Positions 43,528 to 53,523 of a stretch of 64,000 bases of DNA are shown in pieces. Source of the stretch: Pseudoalteromonas rubra. GTDB taxonomy: Bacteria; Pseudomonadota; Gammaproteobacteria; Enterobacterales; Alteromonadaceae. The notes under the pieces were generated by a model. The model was given only the letters and a program-made list of their open reading frames with translations. It had not been told where the DNA came from and did no database searches. The position numbers and the translations under genes are program-made. How positions within the stretch are numbered: position 1 is the stretch's first letter; each line of letters starts with the position of its first letter. The stretch covers positions 744,001-808,000 of the forward strand of contig NZ_CP013611.1 of NCBI RefSeq assembly GCF_001482385.1, read 5' to 3'.

Positions 43528-45318
43528 TTATTTTTCCTTAAAGGACATAAGTATCGGATACTTCAGATAAGCCTGATCGTAGTAAGGCGTACGCTGATAT
43601 AGCCACTCCATTCTCGCTTTTGGATTTTTCGCAAAAGCTTTATCCCCGCTGATTTTTTTATCAAACGCCAGCGCCATTGCCGGATTGTCTTTTAACATTT
43701 TCCGGGCAAAAGGTTCAAGCGCATAATTTTCAACGTACTCAGTGCGCTGGAACACGCCAGGAAAATCCCCCCAGGCGAAAAACGAGTCTGGCGCTTTAGG
43801 ATGAAGCAAATGGGTTACCAGCTCTCCATTGGCTTGCTGGGTTGGCACTCTATACCAACCTGACAGACTCAGGGAGGTCGACACAGCCTGCTGTTCAAAT
43901 TCGGCGCTGACACGAAAACGCCCTTCAAATGGGGTGTCTGCAAATTGATAGGAAGTTATCGCAAGTTGAACCAAGTCATCAGCCAGCACATCTGTGTTCA
44001 GCTGTTCAACCGTGACCCCATGGAGTTTGAGTTTTTCCACTGTGCTTGTGTAGGCAGGCGGAATGTAAAACGCACTCGGCACTTTTACCTTAACTTTTGC
44101 TACTTTTTGCCAATATACGGGGAGTTGCTCATACAACTTAGGTTCGCCAAGATATTTGGCTTCCATTTGACCAGATAGCGCACTTTCGAAGCGCTTGTAG
44201 GCAATACCTTTAAACGAGATCAGCGCCGGTTTTTCGGCATAACTGCGCTCGACAATCAGCTCATCCGGCACAAAATGTTTCTCTGTCTCGACAGCTTTGG
44301 CTAACGCCTGATGATGCTCAGACAGTGCATCAATAACGCCATCAACAAATACATAAGTACCCAATACTCGTTGCTTATATGGTTTCAGAGAGTGATTTTC
44401 TAACAATATACTAGGAAGTGCCTTAATATCTGCCCAGCCATTTGAAAAACGCGGACCAGCCACCCAACCCGCGAGTCCTTTTTTAAAGTCCCGTTTGTCC
44501 ATTACAAACACCAAAGGACCCGGTTCATGGCCTTGCTGGCGAAGTTTTTCGTCTATCATAGGAGTAAAGTGCTGCTCCAACACTTTAGCAACAGCGGGCG
44601 ACTCACTGGCAAAGCTGGGATTAAACCCATAGGTGATATCATATTGATAGTCAGCGCCATCGGTCACATGCAAATCAAGATACATAGCGGGCTGGTACTG
44701 ATTGATCACTTCCATAACAGCCCTTACACCCGGCGTGTCAAGCTTAGTGTAGTCACGATTGAGGTTCAGGTTGAGCCCGTTGGTTCGGTAACCCATAGTC
44801 GCTGGACCACGCTGATTAATGCGGTTGTAGGCGCTTCTTCTTTCGTGACCATCGACGTTCAGCACAGGAATAAACAGAATATTGACTTTGTTAAGCACAT
44901 CACGTCGTTTGCCTGTCGCTATGTCGCGCAAAAGCATAAACATGGCATCTTTGCCGTCTATTTCGCCTGCGTGGATCCCAGCCTGCACCAGCAATGTCGG
45001 TTTGTTATTATTTTTCAACATAGCTGGACTGAACTGATTTACCTGAGACGCAATCAGCATTTTGATATCGCGGCCCGCATCACTCTGTCCTATCGTAACT
45101 GCCTTAAACTGAGTTGGGTTCGCCGCGACCAGACGGTCGATAAATGCCATCGTTTTTGCATAGTCCGGACTTTCCAGACCCTTGCTCAGTTCAAAATCTG
45201 TCGTGAGTGGTCCCTGCTCCTGCATCAGGTCGACACTCTTTCCCTGCCAATCTTGCAGCGGTGGTAAATGACTATTCAGATTTACTGTTGCACTTAGCAA
45301 AACAATGCCTAAATTCAT
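43528..45318 (-). CDS. M14 family zinc carboxypeptidase, exported
   Basis: Exported metallocarboxypeptidase of about 596 residues; a short N-terminal hydrophobic segment (MNLGIVLLSATVNLNS) suggests export, though it is brief. The M14 core lies in the first half: zinc ligands in QAGIHAGEIDGKDA, the substrate-binding arginine region HERRSAYNRINQRGPATMGYRTNGLNLNLNRDY, and the third ligand in YLDLHVTDG. A C-terminal portion of about 270 residues with beta character follows. Members remove C-terminal residues from peptides in the periplasm or outside. The longer frame starts at TTG two codons upstream; ATG 45318 is preferred but both lack a strong ribosome-binding site. Confidence 0.85.
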   Translation of the reverse strand: MNLGIVLLSATVNLNSHLPPLQDWQGKSVDLMQEQGPLTTDFELSKGLESPDYAKTMAFIDRLVAANPTQFKAVTIGQSDAGRDIKMLIASQVNQFSPAMLKNNNKPTLLVQAGIHAGEIDGKDAMFMLLRDIATGKRRDVLNKVNILFIPVLNVDGHERRSAYNRINQRGPATMGYRTNGLNLNLNRDYTKLDTPGVRAVMEVINQYQPAMYLDLHVTDGADYQYDITYGFNPSFASESPAVAKVLEQHFTPMIDEKLRQQGHEPGPLVFVMDKRDFKKGLAGWVAGPRFSNGWADIKALPSILLENHSLKPYKQRVLGTYVFVDGVIDALSEHHQALAKAVETEKHFVPDELIVERSYAEKPALISFKGIAYKRFESALSGQMEAKYLGEPKLYEQLPVYWQKVAKVKVKVPSAFYIPPAYTSTVEKLKLHGVTVEQLNTDVLADDLVQLAITSYQFADTPFEGRFRVSAEFEQQAVSTSLSLSGWYRVPTQQANGELVTHLLHPKAPDSFFAWGDFPGVFQRTEYVENYALEPFARKMLKDNPAMALAFDKKISGDKAFAKNPKARMEWLYQRTPYYDQAYLKYPILMSFKEK

Positions 45319-45447
45319 AAACAATCTTTATTTCTATCTATCAATATAATGATTATATCAATATTTAAATTAACAACTTACAATGTGCGGTGATTCTACA
45401 AAAATTCACAGTTAATCGCGAGCTAACTTTTAACGCTGCGAAAAAAC

Positions 45448-46290
45448 ATGGATAAACACATGAAAAAATCGATATTAATCACAGGTTGCTCCACCGGTAT
45501 TGGCTATTACTGCGCCAAAGCGCTTCATCACGCCGGGTTTCGCGTAGTGGCGTCGGTGCGCAATCCTGAACACTTGACGCGCTTTGAAGCTGATGGCATA
45601 CCCTGCATCCTGTTGGATTTGGCGGATGAAGCGTCTATCAAAAAGGGATTTGATGAGGCTGTTGCGCTGTGCGACGGAAAGCTCGATGCGCTGTTTAACA
45701 ATGGCGCTTATGGTCAGCCCGGCGCGGTAGAAGATTTACCAACCGAGGTATTACGCGCACAATTCGAAACCAATTTTTTCGGCTGGCATACTCTGACGCG
45801 CCTGGCAGTTGCCCATATGAGAAACCATGGCGACGACAGCCGCATCATTCAAAACTCATCGGTGCTGGGACTCGTCGCTTTGCCCTATCGCGGCGCCTAC
45901 AATGCCAGTAAATTCGCGCTTGAAGGGCTTACGGATACACTTCGTATGGAGCTAAACGGGTCAAATATTCAGGTAAGCCTGATAGAGCCGGGCCCTGTCT
46001 TATCTGATTTTCGTCGTAATGCGCGCATTGCGTTTGAACAACATATTGAAATAAACAGCAGTGCACATAAAGCGGAATACGAAGCACAATTAGCCCGCCT
46101 GAATGCGCAGTCTGCGCCACAAAAGTTTACCTTAGGACCTGATGCTGTCTACGAAAAACTAGTGCATGCACTGACAGCAAGCCGTGCAAAGCCCAGGTAT
46201 TATGTCACCTTCCCGACCTACTTAATGGGATACCTTAAGCGGCTACTTAGCTCAGTCTGGCTGGACAAAATTTTACTCAAAAATAGATAG
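45448..46290 (+). CDS. Short-chain dehydrogenase/reductase (SDR)
   Basis: NAD(P)-dependent oxidoreductase of 280 residues, classical SDR type. The cofactor motif is ILITGCSTGIGYYCAKAL, the NNGAYGQ element follows, and the catalytic Ser and Tyr-Lys are in IIQNSSVLGLVALPYRGAYNASKFALEG. The DTLRMELNGSNIQVSLIEPGPV stretch is typical of YbbO-like oxidoreductases. Substrate unknown; it is an isolated gene divergent from the carboxypeptidase and convergent with rplT. An internal ATG at residue 5 is an alternative start. Confidence 0.9.
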   Translation: MDKHMKKSILITGCSTGIGYYCAKALHHAGFRVVASVRNPEHLTRFEADGIPCILLDLADEASIKKGFDEAVALCDGKLDALFNNGAYGQPGAVEDLPTEVLRAQFETNFFGWHTLTRLAVAHMRNHGDDSRIIQNSSVLGLVALPYRGAYNASKFALEGLTDTLRMELNGSNIQVSLIEPGPVLSDFRRNARIAFEQHIEINSSAHKAEYEAQLARLNAQSAPQKFTLGPDAVYEKLVHALTASRAKPRYYVTFPTYLMGYLKRLLSSVWLDKILLKNR

Positions 46291-46296
46291 GATCAA

Positions 46297-46320
46297 AAAA
46301 AGGAGCCATAGGCTCCTTTT
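46297..46320. terminator. Bidirectional terminator between SDR and rplT genes
   Basis: AAAAGGAGCC (46297-46306) pairs with GGCTCCTTTT (46311-46320) around a short loop, with a long A-run on the left and T-run on the right, able to terminate transcription from both sides. Confidence 0.85.
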
Positions 46321-46347
46321 CTTTCAATCGCTTAACTTAATATAGAA

Positions 46348-46707
46348 TTAAGCTGCAAGACCTTCTTTTGCTTTAGCAACAAGTGCTGCAAAAGCTACCT
46401 GGTCGTATACTGCGATATCAGCTAGGATCTTACGATCGATTTCAACAGATGACTTTTTAAGGCCATTGATGAAACGGCTGTAAGAAAGGCCGTTTTGACG
46501 TGCAGCAGCGTTGATACGTGCAATCCATAGTTGACGGAAAGTACGTTTCTTAGCGCGACGGTCACGGTAAGCGTATTGACCTGCTTTAGTTACTGCCTGG
46601 AAAGCTACGCGATAAACGCGTGAACGCGCTCCGTAGTAACCTTTAGCTTGCTTTAATACTTTTTTGTGACGTGCACGTGCGATAACACCGCGTTTAACTC
46701 TTGCCAT
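46348..46707 (-). CDS. rplT: 50S ribosomal protein L20
   Basis: Large-subunit ribosomal protein of 119 residues, the normal size. [34 protein letters not shown] and [23 protein letters not shown] are family hallmarks. In E. coli L20 also represses its own operon by binding the mRNA near rpmI. It is the last gene of the thrS-infC-rpmI-rplT group, 15 bp after rpmI. Confidence 0.97.
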   Translation of the reverse strand: MARVKRGVIARARHKKVLKQAKGYYGARSRVYRVAFQAVTKAGQYAYRDRRAKKRTFRQLWIARINAAARQNGLSYSRFINGLKKSSVEIDRKILADIAVYDQVAFAALVAKAKEGLAA

Positions 46708-46722
46708 TTCTGATATCCTCTA

Positions 46723-46923
46723 TTAAGCGAATGGTAACATACGATTGATAAGACCCAGGTCATTCTTATGAACCATAGTCTTGTTACGTAGGTGAAGTTT
46801 ACGCTTAGAAGATTTCTTAGTCAGAATGTGACGAAGATGCGACTGTTTACGCTTGAAACCGCCAGAAGCAGTTTTTTTGAAGCGCTTAGCAGCACCTCTG
46901 TGTGTCTTTAGTTTGTAAGACAT
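46723..46923 (-). CDS. rpmI: 50S ribosomal protein L35
   Basis: Small basic ribosomal protein of 66 residues. From ATG 46923 it begins [18 protein letters not shown], matching the family, and ends in [19 protein letters not shown] lies 9 nt upstream; the longer frame adds 13 residues not found in L35. The upstream intergenic region has inverted repeats that may act in L20 autoregulation. Confidence 0.97.
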   Translation of the reverse strand: MSYKLKTHRGAAKRFKKTASGGFKRKQSHLRHILTKKSSKRKLHLRNKTMVHKNDLGLINRMLPFA

Positions 46924-47017
46924 TGCAATAACTCCAAATGATATTGCGTTAACGTTATGCAAGCAGGCGGATGATAAACATCACTTTGTTGGCCTGGTAT
47001 GCACCCTAATTCCGGTG

Positions 47018-47088
47018 AAAGGCCACATGTGACCTTTACTTAGGTACCGGTTAACTCAGGTGGCTTAAGCACTTTAAACCTGAGTTAA
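47018..47088 (-). promoter_or_regulatory. Candidate translational-control structures between infC and rpmI
   Basis: Two RNA hairpins are predicted on the minus strand. One is a perfect 10-bp inverted repeat TTAACTCAGG/CCTGAGTTAA (47051-47060 with 47079-47088, 18-nt loop). The other is AAAGGUCACAUGUGGCCUUU (47018-47037), a near-palindrome with G-U pairs. In E. coli the L20 operator lies in the corresponding region. The role here is inferred from position and structure. Confidence 0.45.
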
Positions 47089-47127
47089 ATTCTGTCGATC
47101 GTTAAATCGGCGCGTATTATGCCTTGC

Positions 47128-47676
47128 TTAAGACTTTTTCGCAATAGGTGCCATCATCATAATCATTTGACGGCCTTCAACCCGGTTCGGGAATGACTCT
47201 ACCTGAGCCACCTCTTCCAGGTCGGCTTTCAAACGATTAAGCATTTCAATGGCAATTTCCTGGTGAGCCATTTCACGACCACGGAAACGAATGGTGATTT
47301 TCGCTTTGTCGCCCGCTTCAAGGAATTTGCGAAGGTTACGCAGTTTAACCTGATAATCGCCTTCGTCCGTGCCAGGACGGAATTTGATTTCTTTAACCTG
47401 GATCTGTTTTTGCTTTTTCTTTTGTTCTTTTTGTAGTTTTGCTTTTTCAAAAAGGAACTTACCATAGTCCATTACTTTACAGACTGGTGGCTCTGCATTT
47501 GGACTGATCTCAACCAGGTCCAGGCCGGCTTCTTCTGCAAGCGTTCTTGCTTCTCTAATAGAAACTACGCCCGCCTGCTCGCCCTCAGCGTCAATTAAGC
47601 GAACTTCTTTTGCTGATATTTCTTCATTGATACGATTTTTCTGAGCAGTAGTTTGCCCTTTTTTGCCGCCTCTAAT
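47128..47676 (-). CDS. infC: Translation initiation factor IF-3 with AUU start codon
   Basis: Initiation factor of 182 residues that proofreads start-codon pairing on the 30S subunit. The N domain ([29 protein letters not shown]), linker ([42 protein letters not shown]) and C domain ([31 protein letters not shown]) all match E. coli. The start is ATT at 47676, preceded by GGAGG at 8 nt and followed by RGGKKGQ. No ATG fits the family N terminus. An AUU start lets IF-3 repress its own translation in E. coli, and the same control is expected here. The longer frame begins at a TTG inside the ribosome-binding site. Confidence 0.96.
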   Translation of the reverse strand: MRGGKKGQTTAQKNRINEEISAKEVRLIDAEGEQAGVVSIREARTLAEEAGLDLVEISPNAEPPVCKVMDYGKFLFEKAKLQKEQKKKQKQIQVKEIKFRPGTDEGDYQVKLRNLRKFLEAGDKAKITIRFRGREMAHQEIAIEMLNRLKADLEEVAQVESFPNRVEGRQMIMMMAPIAKKS

Positions 47677-47763
47677 GGTACGTTCCTCCAAAAAGTCAAA
47701 AATATATTGTGCGAAAAGCGATTTGAATTAAGTGATAGGCCTTTCGCACAGGTTTACTATAAA

Positions 47764-49674
47764 TTAACGTCTGTCTTTAATCTCTTCGCTGATTTTAGCG
47801 ATGAAATCATCCACAGAGAACTTGCCCAAGTCTTCACCTTTGCGCGTTCTTACCGCTACTTCTTGTTGTTCAACTTCTTTGTCACCGACAACAAGCAGAT
47901 AAGGGATACGTTTTAAAGTATGCTCGCGGATTTTAAAGCCAATCTTTTCATTTCTCAAGTCAGCACAGGCTCTTATTCCCAGTTTATTCAGTTTTTGTAC
48001 AACTTCCTGCACATAGTCTGCCTGTTTGTCGGTGATATTCATGATCACCACTTGCTTAGGTGCAAGCCAGGTTGGGAATAACCCTGCGTACTCTTCGGTC
48101 AAAATGCCGATGAAACGCTCTATTGACCCTAACACGGCACGGTGGATCATCACCGGCGTTTTACGTTCATTATTTTCCGCTACATACGTCGCGCCTAAAC
48201 GGCCCGGTAAAGCAAAGTCTAGCTGCACTGTGCCACATTGCCAAGCACGCTCAAGACAGTCATACAAAGTAAATTCGATCTTAGGGCCGTAGAATGCGCC
48301 TTCGCCTGGCAAATAACCAAATTCGATATTATTTGCTTTTAGTGCATCAGCCAGTGCTTCTTCAGCCTTGTCCCACATTTCGTCATCACCGATACGTTTC
48401 TCAGGACGCGTTGATAGCTTTACAACAATTTTCTCAAAGCCGAACGTCGAATAGGTATCATAGATCATATTGATACAGGCGGATACTTCATCCATAACCT
48501 GTTCTTCGGTACAGAAGACGTGCGCATCATCCTGAGTAAAGCCACGCACACGCATCAGGCCATGCAATGCACCTGATGGCTCGTTACGGTGACAACAGCC
48601 AAACTCTGCCATACGCAGCGGCAGATCACGGTATGACTTCAGACCTTGGTTGAAGATCTGGACATGGCCAGGACAGTTCATTGGCTTTATTGCATACTCA
48701 CGCTTCTCAGACTCAGTGGTGAACATCGCATCCGAGTACTTGTCCCAGTGACCTGATTTTTCCCACAGGCCACGGTCCATCATCAGCGGACCTTTAACCT
48801 CTTCGTATGCATATTCACGCAGCTTTTCACGCACGAAATCTTCTAATTCACGATAGATACTCCATCCATCGTTGTGCCAGAAGACCATGCCCGGCGCTTC
48901 TTCCTGCCAGTGCCACAGGTCAAGCGCTTTACCAATTTTACGGTGATCGCGTTTCTCGGCTTCTTCAAGGCGTTTCAGGTAAGCTTTCAGCTGCTTCTTA
49001 TCAGCCCACGCTGTGCCGTAGATACGCTGCAGCATTTTATTTTCAGCATTACCACGCCAGTATGCGCCAGCCACCTTCATGATTTTGAAGTGGTGGCAGA
49101 ATTTCATGTTTGGTACGTGTGGACCACGACACATATCAACATATTCTTCGTGATGATACAGGCCCGGACGATCATCTTTTTCAATGTTCTCATCCAGGAT
49201 TTCCATCTTATAGGTCTCGCCACGCGCTTCAAACGCATCACGCGCTTCTTGCCAGCTTACTTTCTTTTTAATAACTTCGTAATTGGTTTTGGCTAGCTCA
49301 AGCATACGTTTTTCGATGGCATCGAGGTCTTCCTGGGTCAGCGAGTGCTCCATATCGATGTCATAATAAAAACCATTATCTATGGTCGGGCCGATCGCCA
49401 TTTTCGCTTCAGGGAAAAGCTGTTTAACCGCATGGCCGATCAGGTGAGCACAAGAGTGACGAATGATCTCTAAGCCATCTTCATCTTTGGCTGTGATAAT
49501 TTCTAATTGTGCATCCTGTTCAATCGGATCACAGGCATCAACACGCACACCGTCTACACGACCTGCAATGGTGGCCTTAGCCAAACCAGGGCCGATGTCT
49601 TGAGCGACTTCTAAAGTGGTAACCGGGTTTTCAAATATACGCTGACTGCCGTCAGGGAGAGTAATTACTGGCAT
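47764..49674 (-). CDS. thrS: Threonyl-tRNA synthetase
   Basis: Charges tRNA-Thr with threonine. The protein has 636 residues (E. coli 642). An N-terminal TGS-like domain ([28 protein letters not shown]) is followed by the editing domain with [16 protein letters not shown] and the catalytic core, where zinc ligands are in [13 protein letters not shown] and a histidine near [11 protein letters not shown]. Motif 2 is [14 protein letters not shown]. The C-terminal anticodon-binding domain ends in [16 protein letters not shown]. It heads the thrS-infC-rpmI-rplT group, as in E. coli. Its own translational operator, if present, would lie in the leader at 49675-49800 but was not resolved. Confidence 0.97.
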   Translation of the reverse strand: MPVITLPDGSQRIFENPVTTLEVAQDIGPGLAKATIAGRVDGVRVDACDPIEQDAQLEIITAKDEDGLEIIRHSCAHLIGHAVKQLFPEAKMAIGPTIDNGFYYDIDMEHSLTQEDLDAIEKRMLELAKTNYEVIKKKVSWQEARDAFEARGETYKMEILDENIEKDDRPGLYHHEEYVDMCRGPHVPNMKFCHHFKIMKVAGAYWRGNAENKMLQRIYGTAWADKKQLKAYLKRLEEAEKRDHRKIGKALDLWHWQEEAPGMVFWHNDGWSIYRELEDFVREKLREYAYEEVKGPLMMDRGLWEKSGHWDKYSDAMFTTESEKREYAIKPMNCPGHVQIFNQGLKSYRDLPLRMAEFGCCHRNEPSGALHGLMRVRGFTQDDAHVFCTEEQVMDEVSACINMIYDTYSTFGFEKIVVKLSTRPEKRIGDDEMWDKAEEALADALKANNIEFGYLPGEGAFYGPKIEFTLYDCLERAWQCGTVQLDFALPGRLGATYVAENNERKTPVMIHRAVLGSIERFIGILTEEYAGLFPTWLAPKQVVIMNITDKQADYVQEVVQKLNKLGIRACADLRNEKIGFKIREHTLKRIPYLLVVGDKEVEQQEVAVRTRKGEDLGKFSVDDFIAKISEEIKDRR

Positions 49675-49911
49675 GATAATTCCTACTTACAGTGGTGACA
49701 CCTACAACGCATCACATGTACTAGTTTAAGTTAATTGTTTTAAATTTGATGCCCATCAACACTTTTACGAATAAGCATTGGCTGAACAGTGGTATACTGT
49801 CGGTGTCCGGGGACTTTCAAACGCAGCGCCCATTGTGAACGCTCACGTGACGAGTTGCAAGGAAAAGACTAAGATTAAGCAGGGATTTTGGCTAAAATGA
49901 CGGGGAAAACC

Positions 49912-50916
49912 ATGGCACAGAAACACTCATACAAGTTTGCATCTTTTAATTTGCTGAACTTTGCTGCGCCGCCCTATTCTTTTTACCAGCTGGAAGAATC
50001 GTATAACGACACTCAGTGGCTGACCAAAACACAGTTCATTACGGGCCTGATCCAACATATGGACCCCAGCGTAATTGTGTTTCAGGAGGTATTTAGCCCC
50101 GAGACACTGGCCACCTTGTGTGAAGATCTGGGACTGCCTTATTTCGCAACTGTTGACACCCCAAAACCGGACTTAGTTTACCCAAATGTGCTGTTCAATC
50201 CCATTGTCGCCATTGCCAGCAAATTCCCGTTTAAGAGCTTTACCCCGTTGGAGCCATGCCCCGAATTACTGGAATATCTCAACAATCAGCATCAATTTAA
50301 GTTTAACCGGACCCCTATAAAATGTAGCTTCGAGCTGCCTGGCTTAGGCCTGACAACCGTTTATGCCGTACACTTTAAATCCCAGCGGGTTCACTCAATG
50401 GCCCATATGCTAGGCAACACTCCTCAGGAGGACCCTCTTCTGACTTTATTGCATCAAACGGTTGGCACCATGCAATCACAAATATCCCGCTCACTCGAAG
50501 CCTCTATTGTCTATTATGATGCACTGAAGACACAGCGCGAAAAAGGCGCCGCGACACTGGTGATGGGCGATTTTAACGATCACATTGCCAGTCCTGCGCT
50601 GTCTTTTATGACACAGCAGTTCCCAACCAGCGCCATCCACCAGGACTTTAACAGCGTCGGGTTGTTCGACAGTTTTTTTCTGGCCGACAACCAACTCAGT
50701 TTCGGACAAAAACCCCCCACACATTATTATCAGGGAGTGGGCAATACGCTTGACTACATTCTCGCCTCCAAAGAGTTCAATCCAAACCTGGAACAAAGCA
50801 AGGTCAGGCGTCTCACCTACCATAATTACGCGTCGCACTTGGACCCCAAACGAGATGAAGAAGACATTCGCTATTCCGATCACGCGGCCATCGCTATCGA
50901 AATGATACTGCAATAA
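49912..50916 (+). CDS. Endonuclease/exonuclease/phosphatase-fold protein
   Basis: Cytoplasmic protein of about 334 residues with the metal-dependent EEP fold (DNase I-like). Recognisable motifs are FASFNLLNFA near the N terminus, VIVFQEVF (metal-binding glutamate), VYAVHFKSQR (catalytic His), VMGDFNDH (metal Asp/Asn) and a C-terminal RYSDHAAIAIEM (final Asp-His). Substrates of this type range from nucleic acid to phosphodiesters and lipids. ATG 49912 is chosen for its GGGG ribosome-binding site; earlier starts at TTG 49888 and ATG 49897 are possible. It is divergent from thrS. Confidence 0.85.
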   Translation: MAQKHSYKFASFNLLNFAAPPYSFYQLEESYNDTQWLTKTQFITGLIQHMDPSVIVFQEVFSPETLATLCEDLGLPYFATVDTPKPDLVYPNVLFNPIVAIASKFPFKSFTPLEPCPELLEYLNNQHQFKFNRTPIKCSFELPGLGLTTVYAVHFKSQRVHSMAHMLGNTPQEDPLLTLLHQTVGTMQSQISRSLEASIVYYDALKTQREKGAATLVMGDFNDHIASPALSFMTQQFPTSAIHQDFNSVGLFDSFFLADNQLSFGQKPPTHYYQGVGNTLDYILASKEFNPNLEQSKVRRLTYHNYASHLDPKRDEEDIRYSDHAAIAIEMILQ

Positions 50917-50991
50917 GTTCTCGGTCATGATGAGCTGTGATATGATCCTTACTTATAACGATTTATTTGACCAGTTAATGGGAAACCAACA

Positions 50992-51453
50992 ATGAGAACA
51001 CTCGGTGTAGAGATTACCGGCAGCGAGGCCCTGCTGTGCCTTCTGAGCAAAGAAGAAGACGTTTTTGATATTCGCGATATTCGCCAGACTCGTTTTACAC
51101 TTGGCAATATTGGCCAAGACACAGACGCAATGCGCAAATTCCACTTCGATTTTGCCAAACTGGTAGAAGATTACAAAATTGACTCTATAGCCATCCGCCA
51201 ACGTGCCCACAAAGGCAAATTTGCTGGCAGCGCAGCGGGCTTTAAAATGGAAGCAGCGCTCCAGCTTATTGACGGCACTGATGTGAAGTTATTGTCTTCC
51301 ACGGAAGTGAAAGAACAGCTTAAACGTAACCCTGTGCCGGTTGACTTCGCTGATACTGGCCTGAAGAAGTATCAAGAACAAGCGTTTCACAACGCCTACG
51401 TGTTCATTATGCGTAAAACTTACGGTCATGAAGACGCCGAGCAGGCAGAATAA
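50992..51453 (+). CDS. DUF3010 family protein
   Basis: Protein of 153 residues matching the DUF3010 family seen in vibrios and alteromonads. An N-terminal RTLGVEITGSEALLCLL strand pair, the IDSIAIRQRAHKGKFAGSAAGFKMEAALQL middle section and a FADTGLKKYQEQAFHNAYVFIM helix give an RNase H/RuvC-like outline. No function is known. The ATG follows a short intergenic region; the gene ends with its own strong terminator. Confidence 0.8.
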   Translation: MRTLGVEITGSEALLCLLSKEEDVFDIRDIRQTRFTLGNIGQDTDAMRKFHFDFAKLVEDYKIDSIAIRQRAHKGKFAGSAAGFKMEAALQLIDGTDVKLLSSTEVKEQLKRNPVPVDFADTGLKKYQEQAFHNAYVFIMRKTYGHEDAEQAE

Positions 51454-51459
51454 TTATTG

Positions 51460-51484
51460 GCCCGGCGAATGTGCCGGGCTTTTT
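51460..51484 (+). terminator. Rho-independent terminator after the DUF3010 gene
   Basis: GCCCGGC (51460-51466) pairs with GCCGGGC (51473-51479) across a 6-nt loop, followed by TTTTT. Confidence 0.88.
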
Positions 51485-51662
51485 CTTTGTATAACCAGCT
51501 AACATATTCTCCCCTTTCACTTTTTTCCAATTGTCACTTGGTTTTCTTACAGGTTCTGAGTTATAAAGTACGTTTGGTGTGTGCTTTTTATGAACAAGCT
51601 AGGTTTGCACACCCCATCGACTTGCAGGGTCATTTCGGCACTGTCATTATGCAGGAGGCACT

Positions 51663-53507
51663 ATGCTTAAGTTGTTTGAACGATTCACCGTACCGTTCCC
51701 GTCACGCCCGGCAACACAGCCGCCCCAGGGATTACTGGCATTTTGCCGGTTTTACACCAAAGGAATGGAGTTGCCACTGCTGCTAATGTCACTGAGCGCT
51801 GCTATCTTGGCCACACTGGAGGTCATGTTATTTGGCTTTATGGGCACGCTGGTTGACTGGATGCAGACATATCCGCCTGCAGAGTTATTCGAAGTGAAAC
51901 GTCAGGAGCTCACCATGATGGCCGCAATTACGCTCATTGGCCTGCCCTGCCTGGTATTTTTTCACAGCGCAATATTGCATCAAAGTTTGTTGGGTAATTA
52001 CCCAATGGCGATTCGATGGCTGGCACATCGCTATCTGCTCAAGCAAAGTGTGTCTTTCTATCAGGACGAATTTGCCGGACGCATCGCAACCAAAGTCATG
52101 CAAACAGCGCTGGCTATCCGCGAAGCAGTGATGAAACTGCTGGATGTGCTTGTTTACGTCGTTGTGTACTTTGGTGCCATGCTCGCACTGGTCAGCGACA
52201 GTGATATGAGAATGATGATCCCCTTACTGATATGGCTGGCTTTGTATATCGGCATGCAGTTTTATTTTGTTCCCCGACTCAAACAGGTAGCCAGCAAGCA
52301 GGCCGATGCACGTTCGCAAATGACCGGCCGCATAGTGGACAGCTATACCAATATCACTACAGTTAAACTGTTCTCGTATAACAAACGGGAAGAAACTTAT
52401 GCCCGTGACAGCATGAATTTGTTTATTGAACCCGTCTATGCCCAAATGCGACTGGCAACGCAACTGAATGTCAGCATACAAACACTGAACTTCTTACTGG
52501 TCTTTAGTGTTGCGGCCGGCTCGCTCTACCTGTGGTCACTCAGTGCGATCAGCAGCGGCGCCATCGCGATTACCATTGCCCTGGCATTGCGCCTGAACGG
52601 TATGTCCCAGTGGATCATGTGGGAAGTATCCAGCCTGTTCGAAAACATCGGTACCGTCATCGACGGTAAAAATACTTTATCCAAACCACTGGATGTCCAG
52701 GATCAGCCCAATGCCCCGGCCTTAAGCGTAACTCAGGGCGAAATCCTATTTAACGACCTGCACTTTGCCTACAAACGCCAGCAGCAATCGGAGCAGCATA
52801 CCGTTATTCAGGGGCTAAGCTTGAAGATTGCACCGGGCGAAAAAATCGGCATTGTGGGCCGCTCGGGAGCAGGAAAATCGACTTTGGTAAACTTACTACT
52901 GCGCTTTTACGACGTTCAGCAAGGCACCATCAAAATAGACGGACAAGACATTTCGCAGGTCGACCAGGAAAGCCTGCGCGCGCACATAGCGATGGTGACA
53001 CAGGATACTGCACTGTTACATCGGAGTGTGCGGGACAATGTACTGTATGGCCGCCCCGATGCCAGTGAAGAAGACTTACTCAAAGCCATCGACAAAGCCG
53101 AAGCGAGTGAATTCATAAAATCGCTTGAAGACAACGAGGGTAACACGGGGCTTGATGCTCAGGTCGGTGAGCGCGGTGTTAAACTCTCGGGGGGACAACG
53201 CCAGCGCATTGCCATTGCCAGAGTACTACTTAAAAACGCCCCGATTCTCATTCTGGACGAAGCAACTGCGGCTCTAGACTCCGAAGTAGAAGCGGCAATT
53301 CAGGGTAGTTTAGACAGTCTGATGACGGGCAAAACCGTGATTGCAATTGCACATCGCCTGTCAACCATTGCACAAATGGACCGACTGATAGTGATGGATC
53401 AAGGCCAAATTGTTGAACAAGGTACACATGATGAGCTGCTCTCACAGAATGGCATTTACGCCAAGCTGTGGGCACATCAAACCGGGGGTTTTATTGGCGT
53501 TGAATAA
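51663..53507 (+). CDS. ABC exporter, fused membrane and ATPase domains
   Basis: Half-transporter of 614 residues that should act as a homodimer. The membrane domain (about 35-340) has six helices with an N-terminal extension, and the ATPase domain (about 355-600) has GIVGRSGAGKSTLVNLLLRF (Walker A), VTQDTALLHRSVRDN (Q loop), VKLSGGQRQRIAIARVLL (signature), ILILDEATAALDSEVE (Walker B) and AIAHRLSTI (H loop). This is the MsbA/multidrug-exporter architecture; the substrate is not identifiable. AGGAGG precedes the ATG. The next gene, tetR, is convergent with it and ends 16 bp away. Confidence 0.92.
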   Translation: MLKLFERFTVPFPSRPATQPPQGLLAFCRFYTKGMELPLLLMSLSAAILATLEVMLFGFMGTLVDWMQTYPPAELFEVKRQELTMMAAITLIGLPCLVFFHSAILHQSLLGNYPMAIRWLAHRYLLKQSVSFYQDEFAGRIATKVMQTALAIREAVMKLLDVLVYVVVYFGAMLALVSDSDMRMMIPLLIWLALYIGMQFYFVPRLKQVASKQADARSQMTGRIVDSYTNITTVKLFSYNKREETYARDSMNLFIEPVYAQMRLATQLNVSIQTLNFLLVFSVAAGSLYLWSLSAISSGAIAITIALALRLNGMSQWIMWEVSSLFENIGTVIDGKNTLSKPLDVQDQPNAPALSVTQGEILFNDLHFAYKRQQQSEQHTVIQGLSLKIAPGEKIGIVGRSGAGKSTLVNLLLRFYDVQQGTIKIDGQDISQVDQESLRAHIAMVTQDTALLHRSVRDNVLYGRPDASEEDLLKAIDKAEASEFIKSLEDNEGNTGLDAQVGERGVKLSGGQRQRIAIARVLLKNAPILILDEATAALDSEVEAAIQGSLDSLMTGKTVIAIAHRLSTIAQMDRLIVMDQGQIVEQGTHDELLSQNGIYAKLWAHQTGGFIGVE

Positions 53508-53523
53508 ACAACAGCCTGGTGGC

